From Salisediminibacterium halotolerans (GTDB taxonomy: Bacteria; Bacillota; Bacilli; Bacillales; Salisediminibacteriaceae): a DNA stretch of 64,000 nt. Location: contig NZ_RKQQ01000001.1 of the NCBI RefSeq assembly GCF_003814815.1, forward strand, positions 186,001 through 250,000, read 5' to 3'. Numbering within the stretch: the first letter of the stretch is position 1; each line of letters starts with the position of its first letter. This document shows, in pieces, positions 51,786 to 60,183 of the stretch. The notes beneath the pieces were generated by a model. The model did no database searches, was not told where the DNA came from, and worked only from the letters and a program-made list of their open reading frames with translations. The position numbers were made by a program, and so were the translations under genes.

Positions 51786-54700
51786 CTACTGAAAATAATT
51801 TAATACACCGTTCGTTATGGCCTCTGCTGATTTATCGCGATATTTGCTTGATCTTAATTTTTCTGCATCACCGGCATGATCCATAAAACCAAGTTCCAAT
51901 AGTGCGCTTGGAATTTCATTCTGTTCCACAACTGTAATGGTTCTACTATGTTCAAAAACGCGACGATAATTAGTATTCAGTGCTGAAACAGTTGCATCTT
52001 GCAAGTTATGCGCAAGACGCTCGCTATTAGAACTTTCATGGCCTGAGTGCCAGATCGTTTCTGTCCCGTTAGCTTCACCGTTAAAGATATTCGCATGAAC
52101 ACTTACGAAAATATCCGCTTCTGAATTGTTCGATTGAAAAGCCCGTTGACCAGGAGTCAGATAAAAATCTGACCGCCTCGCCATAACTACATTGGCCCCA
52201 GCCTCTCTCAGCGCTTGTTCAGCGCGAAGACTCACATCCAAAGCAATTTCTTTTTCTAACAATCCATTAGCTGTACCACCTGGATCAGGCCCGCCATGAC
52301 CGGCATCTAAATATACTGTTTTCCCTGCTAAAGGGCCGCCAGCTACACCTTCACCTGTATCTAAATGAATGTAGCCCGCATTGGCATACCCTAATTGACC
52401 ATTTCCATACCTGATCTGATGCCAAGTTTGAGAACCGACATTTTCTATCGTTTCAATGATTTCAACATCTGTTCCTGAGCTGAGACTGTCTATGATCGTA
52501 TTTGAATTACCGCTTCGCGGCTCTGAACGAATGTTCAATCTGGAGTTTACGACAACCTGCCCCGTATTCATGCCCTCGATTTCAATATATTCCTCAATGA
52601 AATTTCCAGATACGTAACCTTCCTCATCGTCAAACCTGATGCGGTGCCAGCCATTATCTTCTGTACTCAGAATTTCGACAACTGTATCTCGAGGGAGTTG
52701 GTTAATGACCTTGCCGGATGTATTCGGAGCTGTACGCATATTTAATGCTGAAGAGGCAGTAACAATACCTAAACTAACATCTTCTTCTGCTTCCGCGAGC
52801 GTTTCCAACAATTCAACAGTTGTTGGATTAGCGATCCCGTTGACATAAAGATCATTGTCTGACTGAAATTCTTTTATTGCTGCAGTTGTTCGCGGACCGT
52901 AATACGTCGTTCCGCTAAATGAACCATATCCAAGAATTTCTAAATGCTCTTTTACTTTCACTGCCAAGTCTGCACGGTCACCGTTGGACAAAGTATTAAC
53001 ATATTCCTCATTCAAATGAACTAATGTTTCTTCAGAAACTTCACCATCAATCGTGTAACCATAATGATTTTGGAAGTTTTGCACAGCCGCTTCCGTTTGC
53101 GGTCCAAAGTATGACGTACCGCTAAACAAGCCAAACCCTAACTCTTGTAAAAGATCTTTCACTTCGACCGCATCTTCGCGGTACATGCCATTACGTAACG
53201 GCCCTTCAGCCAACGCTTTCAGCCGTTCTTGTGTTCGTTCGTTCGCCATACCTGTTGCTGCAATCCCGTCTTCTGACTCTTGGAATGCTTTGACTGCTGC
53301 AGTAGTTTGCGGGCCGTAATACGTCGTCCCGCTGAATGAACCGTAACCGAGAATTTCTAAATGCGATTTTACGGGGATTGCTGATTCATGACGATCGCCG
53401 TTACTTAAAATTGATTCAGCTCGTTCTTGCATACCCGCCAACGCTTCCTTAGATACTGATCCTGTGACTTCAAGCTCATAATGTTCTTGATACCTTTTAA
53501 CAGCTGAAGCAGTTTGCGGGCCGTAATAATCTGTCCCGTTAAAGGAGCCAAAACCGAGCTGCTCCAAGTAATTTTTCACTTCTATCGCATCTTCCCTGTA
53601 CATCGAGTTATTTAATGGGCCTTCAGCCATATTTTTCAAGCGTTCAATTGTTTTGCGATCTGCATTTCCTGTTTCCGTTAAACCTTCTTCGGATGCTTGA
53701 AAACGTGCCACTGCCGCTGATGTCTGCGGACCGTAATACGTTGTTCCGGCAAATGAACCGTAACCCAAGACCTCCAAGTGTTCTTTTAAAGAAACAGCGC
53801 GGTCGTCATAATCACCATCTTGAAGTATACTCTCGCTCCGATTGGCCATTTCCGTGAGCGTTGAGGATGTCACCTCACCGGTGACGTTCTCGCCGTAATG
53901 CTCTTGATACGCTTTGACCGCTGCCGTTGTTTGCGGGCCATAATACGTCGTTCCGCTGAACGAACCAAAACCGAGTTTTTCCAACAACTCTTTCACTTCT
54001 ACCGCATCTTCACGGTACATCCCGTCACGAAGCGGACTTTGCGCAAGCTCTTGTAAACGGTCCTGGGTTTTCTGATCGGCGACCCCGGTTTCTTCTAACC
54101 CTTCCTGGTCAGCCTGAAAACTCGCTACCGCCGCCGTCGTCTGCGGACCGTAATATGTCGTCCCGCTAAACGAACCGTAGCCGAGAATTTCCAAATGGTC
54201 TTTTAAGTCCACCGCCCGGTCATCACGGTCGCCGTCTCGAATCACGCTCTTCGCACGATCAGCCATGTCTGCCATGGTCGTTGACGTGACTTCACCTGTC
54301 ACGTTCTCACCGTAATGCTCTTGATAAGCTTTGACCGCTGCCGTTGTTTGTGGGCCGTAATACGTCGTTCCGCTGAAAGAACCAAAACCAAGTTCTTCCA
54401 ATAGCTCCTTCACTTCTACTGCATCTTCACGGTACATCCCGTCACGAAGCGGACTTTCCGCAAGCTCTTTTAAACGATCCTGGGTTTTCTGATCGGCGAC
54501 CCCGGTTTCTTCTAACCCTTCCTGGTCAGCCTGAAAACTCGCTACCGCCGACGTCGTTTGCGGACCGTAATACGTCGTTCCGCTGAATGAGCCGTAGCCG
54601 AGGATTTCCAAGTGTTCTTTCACAACAATCGCTTGATCATCGTGGTCGCCGTCTTGAAGACCGTCGATGTCTTCCTCTTCATCCTTCTCTTTTTTCGTGT

Positions 54701-55541
54701 CGTTGTTCTGCACACCGAACATCGTGACCTCATTTTCGCCGTTGTCTTCAGCCGTTTCTTCGTCAGCTGCTTCTTCATCTTCTTCCAATTCTTCATTGTC
54801 AATTTCTTCTGCTTCTTCGTCATCATTTACATCATTATCTGCATCGTCTGTTTCATCCGCTGATTCGTCCTCGGCAGATTCGTCAGTATCCTCATTATTT
54901 TCCGTATCGTTTTCATGGTCTTCATGCTCATTGCTCTCATTTTCTTCGTTCTCTTCCGCTTCAACCTCGACCGCTAACGTTTCCGCGAGGTTCAGTGTAG
55001 CTTCTCCAGCTGCTCCCGTAGCTTCCAGTTCGTCTTCGTCTGCCTGCAAGCTATAAACTCCTTCTTCGGTCGCCTCATCATAAAGCTTCGAATCATCTAA
55101 ATCGCCGTATTCAAGCGCTGTTAAATTGGCTTTTAATTCGGCAATCTCTTCTGCTTCATCCCCTTGGACGAATACAGCTTCTTCCGCAAGCTCTTCGGCA
55201 AGCGTTACTGTCTCTTCGTCCGCTTCACCGGTCACTTCCAGCTCGTGATCTTCCTGAAAGGAAGTCACAGCTTCTTCTGTCTCTTCATCGTATACATCTG
55301 TTTCTTCGAATGGTCCGTAATCAAGCGTTTGTAAGTCTTCTTTCAGCTCTGAGATCTGTTCATCTTCATCGCCGAGTTCGAAGACTTGTTCGTCCTCCGA
55401 CGCCTCGTTTTCTGATGAAGTCTCTTCTTGGTTTTGGTCGTTATTTGATCCGTCCTCTGCTTGAACCGCTGTCCCTGCAACACCTGAGGCCACAGTCAAC
55501 ACGATCGTGCTTGATAATACTTTATGTAATTTTGGGTTCAT
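51786..55541 (-). CDS. Giant repeat-rich peptidoglycan hydrolase with amidase domain
   Basis: A 1251-residue secreted protein with the same plan as its neighbour: nearly identical signal peptide, two diverged PG-binding modules, acidic linker, and nine alternating A/B PG_binding_1 modules (YYGPQT or close variants). Instead of a glucosaminidase it has two SH3 domains (NMRTAPNTSGKVINQLPRDT, NIRSEPRSGNSNTIIDSLSS) and a C-terminal Amidase_3 with VYLDAGHGGPDPGG, EKEIALDVSLR, IFVSVHANIF and LLELGFMDHAG (zinc ligands and glutamate). It cleaves the MurNAc-peptide bond. Start at 55541 (MNPKLHK), with AGGGAGAAGG upstream. Together the pair would cut glycan and peptide links of the same wall. Confidence 0.93.
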   Translation of the reverse strand: MNPKLHKVLSSTIVLTVASGVAGTAVQAEDGSNNDQNQEETSSENEASEDEQVFELGDEDEQISELKEDLQTLDYGPFEETDVYDEETEEAVTSFQEDHELEVTGEADEETVTLAEELAEEAVFVQGDEAEEIAELKANLTALEYGDLDDSKLYDEATEEGVYSLQADEDELEATGAAGEATLNLAETLAVEVEAEENEENESNEHEDHENDTENNEDTDESAEDESADETDDADNDVNDDEEAEEIDNEELEEDEEAADEETAEDNGENEVTMFGVQNNDTKKEKDEEEDIDGLQDGDHDDQAIVVKEHLEILGYGSFSGTTYYGPQTTSAVASFQADQEGLEETGVADQKTQDRLKELAESPLRDGMYREDAVEVKELLEELGFGSFSGTTYYGPQTTAAVKAYQEHYGENVTGEVTSTTMADMADRAKSVIRDGDRDDRAVDLKDHLEILGYGSFSGTTYYGPQTTAAVASFQADQEGLEETGVADQKTQDRLQELAQSPLRDGMYREDAVEVKELLEKLGFGSFSGTTYYGPQTTAAVKAYQEHYGENVTGEVTSSTLTEMANRSESILQDGDYDDRAVSLKEHLEVLGYGSFAGTTYYGPQTSAAVARFQASEEGLTETGNADRKTIERLKNMAEGPLNNSMYREDAIEVKNYLEQLGFGSFNGTDYYGPQTASAVKRYQEHYELEVTGSVSKEALAGMQERAESILSNGDRHESAIPVKSHLEILGYGSFSGTTYYGPQTTAAVKAFQESEDGIAATGMANERTQERLKALAEGPLRNGMYREDAVEVKDLLQELGFGLFSGTSYFGPQTEAAVQNFQNHYGYTIDGEVSEETLVHLNEEYVNTLSNGDRADLAVKVKEHLEILGYGSFSGTTYYGPRTTAAIKEFQSDNDLYVNGIANPTTVELLETLAEAEEDVSLGIVTASSALNMRTAPNTSGKVINQLPRDTVVEILSTEDNGWHRIRFDDEEGYVSGNFIEEYIEIEGMNTGQVVVNSRLNIRSEPRSGNSNTIIDSLSSGTDVEIIETIENVGSQTWHQIRYGNGQLGYANAGYIHLDTGEGVAGGPLAGKTVYLDAGHGGPDPGGTANGLLEKEIALDVSLRAEQALREAGANVVMARRSDFYLTPGQRAFQSNNSEADIFVSVHANIFNGEANGTETIWHSGHESSNSERLAHNLQDATVSALNTNYRRVFEHSRTITVVEQNEIPSALLELGFMDHAGDAEKLRSSKYRDKSAEAITNGVLNYFQ

Positions 55542-55705
55542 AAGCCTTCTCCCTTTACACTTTTTCATGTTTTTTTATTTGACATTCACAATTGTCATTA
55601 TCTGTTTATTTCAATAAAAAATCAAGGAGAAATAGAAAAAAGGTTCAATTAGTCTATTAAACCCTTTTGCGACGTAATATTAAAACTAATTTGCTTTGTT
55701 AATAG

Positions 55706-55744
55706 TAAACATTGCTTAAACCAATAGTTCAAGCAATGTTTACC
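55706..55744 (-). terminator. Long inverted repeat after the ATP-grasp operon
   Basis: GTAAACATTGCTT and AAGCAATGTTTAC are perfect complements, with AAC/GTT extending the stem inward. It lies 43 bp after the last gene of the operon. A T-run is lacking, so termination efficiency is uncertain. Confidence 0.65.
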
Positions 55745-55786
55745 AAATTCTTGTCTATAAACTTGTCTCAGATAATGATCAGTTTA

Positions 55787-57442
55787 TCATTTAATTTTTT
55801 TGACTAAAGATTTTATTGGACGAGGTAGTGTTCGTAAAATATAACTGACTTTCGTTTTATTCGTTTTATTATTTACATTTTGTTGAGTAATCTTTGAACT
55901 TTTTTGTTTGCTTTTGTTTTTATTGGTTTTTACTTTTTCCGGACCATCATATTCAACAGGAAAATAACCATCCTTAGTTTTGTCAATTTTATCTAATTTT
56001 TTAATATGCTCAGGTGTATCACTAGAGGAATGCTTCGGCTCCTTATAATCAATATGAAACCCTGCAATAATCGGCTTGTTCCAATCGTAAGATTTAAATG
56101 TTACTTCTGGAAACCGCTGACGCAGTGATTCACCAAAGTTATCCAACCTCTTTTTATTACCTATTCCTACTATGGAAATTTCTCCATTTTGTAATGTTTT
56201 TATATAACCATGAATTTTATTGTTCAGAGCCACAGTTTTTATTCGGTTATAATCTGATTTTTTTAGCTTGTTTGTTAAACGATACCGCACTCCTGATACC
56301 GTTCCGCCGGGATAATCAGGAAGAGTGAAGTATTTACAAGTCCCTTGTGTAAATAAGTTGTGAACAGAACCGAAATCGTAATATACATTAGGTCCTGTAA
56401 GATTATAATTCTGCGATGTTTCAGGAAAATAGTAGTCGATAATTTCTTTAGGAATATCTCGAGATTTCCCTCTCATCGGATATAAATGGGCTGTAATATG
56501 CGGTCGTGAGTTAACCTCTAGCACGACACCCGTATCTTCTTGATAGTTGATAATCATATCAACGCCACAATGAACCAGATCAGGTATTGCTTTCGCAGCA
56601 TTAACCGCAATATTTTTCATTTTTTCTGACACTTCATCTGTCACATCAATTGGATCGCCACCTGAAGACACATTGTTCTTTGTTTTTAAATAAACAAACT
56701 CGCCTTCAGATGGAATCGTATCTAACGTGTAGCCTTTGCTCTTTAAAATAGTATCTGTTTCTTTATCCAGCTCAATCGGCCGGTTACTCATAGCAGGCGT
56801 TGAGGTACGAAGTTCATTTTTTGCTTTAACTAATTTTTTTATTGAATCTTTGCCGTTTCCGATTACATTTGCCGGTTCTTTTTTAAAGGCACCGATGACA
56901 CGGCCATTCATCACGTACAGACGATGGTCTTCTCCATCATGAAATTTTTCAACAATAAGTTTACTGAAACCTAAATCATGCGTCACGTAATGATACGCAT
57001 CATTAAATTCTTCAATTGTTTTTATATTTGCAATAACTCCAGCACCACCTGTGCCGTCAGAAGGCTTTAATACAATCGGAAAATCAATCTCATTCAAATA
57101 GAGATGAATATCATCGAGAGTTTCATTATTTTCAAATATCTTACCTTTAGGGATTTCTACACCATATTCATCTAAAGTTTTCTTTGTTTTATCTTTATGA
57201 ATGCATGTCTGAATTGCTTCTTTTGAAACACTTGGCCCCCGTGCTACTGTAAACCAATATTCTTTATCATGATCTGAAATAATATATTCAGTTTCGGATT
57301 TTCTCCGGTTATTGTTTACAAATGTAACTTGAAGCCCTCTTCTCCAAGCTTCTAAAGTAACACTGTACATACTTAACGTGTAACCATTTGCGCTTAAAGG
57401 CACTGAGCCTTCCAGTTGTGGAAGTAAGGTTTTCTCATTCAT
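55787..57442 (-). CDS. ATP-grasp ligase with acylphosphatase-like domain (paralog 1)
   Basis: A 551-residue cytosolic protein. The middle part is an ATP-grasp ligase domain close to that of cyanophycin synthetase: FPIVLKPSDGTGGAGV (about 125-140), NNVSSGGDPIDVTDEVSEK (about 257-275), HCGVDMIINY and VLEVNSRPHITAHLYPMRGK. No Mur-ligase domain follows; instead there is an acylphosphatase-like segment (GGTVSGVRYRL with the catalytic arginine, then IHGYIKTLQNGEISIVGIG, where the usual asparagine is threonine). A lysine-rich tail ends the protein. Likely forms an amide bond through an acyl-phosphate; substrates unknown. The gene is AT-rich compared with the surroundings. Last gene of the operon. 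Confidence 0.82.
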   Translation of the reverse strand: MNEKTLLPQLEGSVPLSANGYTLSMYSVTLEAWRRGLQVTFVNNNRRKSETEYIISDHDKEYWFTVARGPSVSKEAIQTCIHKDKTKKTLDEYGVEIPKGKIFENNETLDDIHLYLNEIDFPIVLKPSDGTGGAGVIANIKTIEEFNDAYHYVTHDLGFSKLIVEKFHDGEDHRLYVMNGRVIGAFKKEPANVIGNGKDSIKKLVKAKNELRTSTPAMSNRPIELDKETDTILKSKGYTLDTIPSEGEFVYLKTKNNVSSGGDPIDVTDEVSEKMKNIAVNAAKAIPDLVHCGVDMIINYQEDTGVVLEVNSRPHITAHLYPMRGKSRDIPKEIIDYYFPETSQNYNLTGPNVYYDFGSVHNLFTQGTCKYFTLPDYPGGTVSGVRYRLTNKLKKSDYNRIKTVALNNKIHGYIKTLQNGEISIVGIGNKKRLDNFGESLRQRFPEVTFKSYDWNKPIIAGFHIDYKEPKHSSSDTPEHIKKLDKIDKTKDGYFPVEYDGPEKVKTNKNKSKQKSSKITQQNVNNKTNKTKVSYILRTLPRPIKSLVKKIK

Positions 57443-57477
57443 AATTCACATCACCTTTTCTTCTTAGCTATTTAATT

Positions 57478-58521
57478 TTATCTAACTTCAATATCTGGTT
57501 CGCTTGAAGTTAAATGCTTAATTAGTTCATCATAAACTTCCCTTGTTGCAAAAGTTCCGTCAGGTGTTTTTATGTTGTCTAATTTTGTCACAACATTTTC
57601 TAACAACTCTAACTTATAATCTTTGTTATCATAAGGGTCGACCATAGTTAATTGGAGTTTAGGATTTGTTATTACCACATTGGGCTCTTCTTGTTTTTTT
57701 ACAATGTCTAAATTCATAAAAGCACCGATCTTCCGGTATAAACCTTCTTGTCCCGTAAAAAAGTTGCCTAAAGAATACATTACAAACGTCTTCTTGCCCT
57801 TTGAATTCGTTATATACTCAGGGGGTTGAAGAACATGAGGATGATGTCCAATAATAACGTCCGCCCCCGCGTCAGAGAGGGTTGCTGAAATCTCTTTTTG
57901 ATCAGAGGTCGGGTAACGGTGATATTCTTTACCAAAATGAATAGATATAATAAATACATCTGCAACATTATCTTTCTTCAATTTTCTTAAAAATTTTGCC
58001 GGCTTCAAAACATCGTTCTCTTCAAAGTAATCCAGCATATATTCTTTTCCCGGCGGGACCTTCATACCTGCCATTCTTTTTGTCAATGACAGAAAACATA
58101 TCCTCAATCCATTCTTTTGAAAAATCCGCATCGTATTTTTATCTTTTGCCGACTTGTACGCTCCAATGTAAGGTAAGTTTAACTTATCCAAATTCTCTAA
58201 CGACTTATTTAGGCCTTTTTCTCCTTTATCAAGCACATGGTTATTCGCCAAGTTTATTAAGTCAACGTTGTATTCTTTTAATAACTCAGCAATTTCGACA
58301 GGACTGTTGAATTTTGGAAAACTCGAAAGACCGATTTCAGAACCTGCAACTAATGATTCTTGATTGACAACAGTTAAGTCACTTGATTGAAATAAAGGTT
58401 CAGCAGCCTCAAGCTGCTTTCGAAAATCAAATCCATTTGCTGATGTTTTGGCTTGATTATAAAGCCTGGAATGAAGCAATATATCTCCTGTTGCTCCTAA
58501 CTTGACTCTCTTTTCACTCAT
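57478..58521 (-). CDS. CapA/PgsA-family protein without export signal
   Basis: A 347-residue protein of the CapA family (metallophosphatase-like fold), members of which are needed for poly-gamma-glutamate capsule synthesis. Motifs: KLGATGDILLHSR (7-19), TVVNQESLVAG, INLANNHVLDKGEKG, FIISIHFGKEYH, VIIGHHPHVLQPPEY and VMYSLGNFFTG. Typical CapA/PgsA proteins have an N-terminal membrane anchor; this one begins directly with the domain and has no hydrophobic segment, so it appears cytosolic. It lies between the ATP-grasp genes on the same strand, 35 bp before paralog 1. AT-rich. Confidence 0.87.
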   Translation of the reverse strand: MSEKRVKLGATGDILLHSRLYNQAKTSANGFDFRKQLEAAEPLFQSSDLTVVNQESLVAGSEIGLSSFPKFNSPVEIAELLKEYNVDLINLANNHVLDKGEKGLNKSLENLDKLNLPYIGAYKSAKDKNTMRIFQKNGLRICFLSLTKRMAGMKVPPGKEYMLDYFEENDVLKPAKFLRKLKKDNVADVFIISIHFGKEYHRYPTSDQKEISATLSDAGADVIIGHHPHVLQPPEYITNSKGKKTFVMYSLGNFFTGQEGLYRKIGAFMNLDIVKKQEEPNVVITNPKLQLTMVDPYDNKDYKLELLENVVTKLDNIKTPDGTFATREVYDELIKHLTSSEPDIEVR

Positions 58522-58551
58522 AACTTAAGGCAACCCCTTTCAAAAATACAG

Positions 58552-60171
58552 CTATCCTTCTTTCCTCAAAAACCTGCTAGCTTTCCAAGACGTACTTGTC
58601 TGTATGCGCAAATTATCCTTTTTAAGACGTTCAATTTCTTTTCGTAACTTTTTGTGTTCGCGGTTGATGCGTTTTAACGCTTGATTAACACTGCCGCGCT
58701 TCCGGGCATTGTAATCCTCGTTGATTTCGAAACCGATTTTAACCGGCTCTTTCCATTGATCATCATGGATTTTCTTAATTTTAGCTTTCTTCGTCAAGGA
58801 ATACATGAATTTTTTCAACTCACCAATTTGTTCCTGTGACTCAGCAGCAACGATTAATTCAAGATGACCGTCGTAATTGTTCGTCATTTCCCCATGGATC
58901 CGGTTTCGCTGTGCATAAAGACTAATCGCATGCATAAAACTAGGGCGGTTCACATCCCCTTCGAGTGTCAACTTTCTCGCAAACAATTCCCCTTTAGGGG
59001 CAGGGTTCACTTCTATCTCAAGCGATGAACGATTTTCCAGCGGTTCCATAACTGTCGGTAAATCAAAATAAATCTTTGATTTTGACGTGTCGATTCCTTT
59101 TGTTTCCGGAAAATAATAATCTATAATCGCTTTCGGAATATCCCTTGCTTTGCCGCGGAGCGGATAAAGGATCCCACCGATCTGCGCGGTCGGATTCAAT
59201 TCTATCACTGCAGCCGATTTTTCCTTTGGCTTTGATTGATCAACAATAATATCGACCCCGCCGTGGTGAAGACCTTCGACGGCTTGAATCGCATCAATTG
59301 CAATTTGTTTATAATAATCATCCATTTCATCCGTCACATCGATCGGATCCCCGCCGGAAGAAACATTCGTTTTCTCACGAAGGTAAATCTGCTCTCCTTT
59401 TGGCGGCACATCATCAAAGCTGTAACCCGCGTCGTTTAAAAAATCAAAGATCTCTTCGTCACTCTCAATCAGACAACTGTGCAAGCGGGCATTTTTTTTC
59501 CGTTCAATATTTTTCAAGCGAATCAATTCATCAATTGTATGCTCTCCGTCCCCTTCAATATTCGCAGGGACACGGTTATAAACAGCTATTACTTGATCTT
59601 CAATCACATAAAATCGGTATTCTTCACCTTTTACGTGCTGTTCAATAACGACTTCTGGATATTCCAGCTTATAACGCACATATTGTATCGCTTTACGCAG
59701 CTGTTTTTCGTCTTTAATATTCGTTAATACCCCATTGCCAAGACTTCCGTTTGTCGGTTTGATCACTAAAGGATAGCCTAAGGCATTTGCTTCTTGGACA
59801 ATCGCTTCATCAGAGTCTTCGGCTGTAAAACCGACACCGTCCGGAACAGCGACATTTTTCTTTCGTAAATATTCCTTTGTTAAATCTTTTTCCGAACCGA
59901 TTTCAACAGCTTCATTGCTGACTTTATCACCGCGGGTCCGGAAGAAATAATGCGTCCGCTCGCCATTGCTCAACGAATAGAGCCTTCCCGGCGGATTAAC
60001 ACCAAAAATCACCATATCTTGAAAATGTTCTGAATCTGCGGTATACCAAGTTAAATTTAAACCGCGGCGCCAGCCTTCCAACGCGACAGAAAAAGCACAC
60101 AGCCTTGTTTTCCTCGCATTGACGACCATTTCATTTGTCAGTTGCGGAAGGGTGATTGCATCGTTTTTCAT
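58552..60171 (-). CDS. ATP-grasp ligase with acylphosphatase-like domain (paralog 2)
   Basis: A 539-residue paralog. N-terminal conserved block (LCAFSVALEGWRRGLNLTWY), ATP-grasp domain with PLVIKPTNGSLGNGVLTNIK, NVSSGGDPIDVTDEMDDYYK, HHGGVDIIVD and VIELNPTAQIGGILYPLRGK, then an acylphosphatase-like segment (LEGDVNRPSF, IHGEMTNNYDGHLELIVAA) that keeps the asparagine but not the arginine. A C-terminal coiled coil (NREHKKLRKEIERLKKDN) ends in TSTSWKASRFLRKEG, a motif like the tails of many glycosyltransferases. Of two adjacent ATG codons the second (60171) has better spacing from GGAGG. Twelve bases separate it from paralog 3. Confidence 0.83.
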   Translation of the reverse strand: MKNDAITLPQLTNEMVVNARKTRLCAFSVALEGWRRGLNLTWYTADSEHFQDMVIFGVNPPGRLYSLSNGERTHYFFRTRGDKVSNEAVEIGSEKDLTKEYLRKKNVAVPDGVGFTAEDSDEAIVQEANALGYPLVIKPTNGSLGNGVLTNIKDEKQLRKAIQYVRYKLEYPEVVIEQHVKGEEYRFYVIEDQVIAVYNRVPANIEGDGEHTIDELIRLKNIERKKNARLHSCLIESDEEIFDFLNDAGYSFDDVPPKGEQIYLREKTNVSSGGDPIDVTDEMDDYYKQIAIDAIQAVEGLHHGGVDIIVDQSKPKEKSAAVIELNPTAQIGGILYPLRGKARDIPKAIIDYYFPETKGIDTSKSKIYFDLPTVMEPLENRSSLEIEVNPAPKGELFARKLTLEGDVNRPSFMHAISLYAQRNRIHGEMTNNYDGHLELIVAAESQEQIGELKKFMYSLTKKAKIKKIHDDQWKEPVKIGFEINEDYNARKRGSVNQALKRINREHKKLRKEIERLKKDNLRIQTSTSWKASRFLRKEG

Positions 60172-60183
60172 CATAAACCTCCG

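Noticed and set aside
47533-55541. Regular repeats suggesting a CRISPR array or tandem satellite
   Set aside because: The repeats are in frame and encode PG_binding_1 modules of about 70 residues; unit length is about 210/420 bp, with no short spacers.
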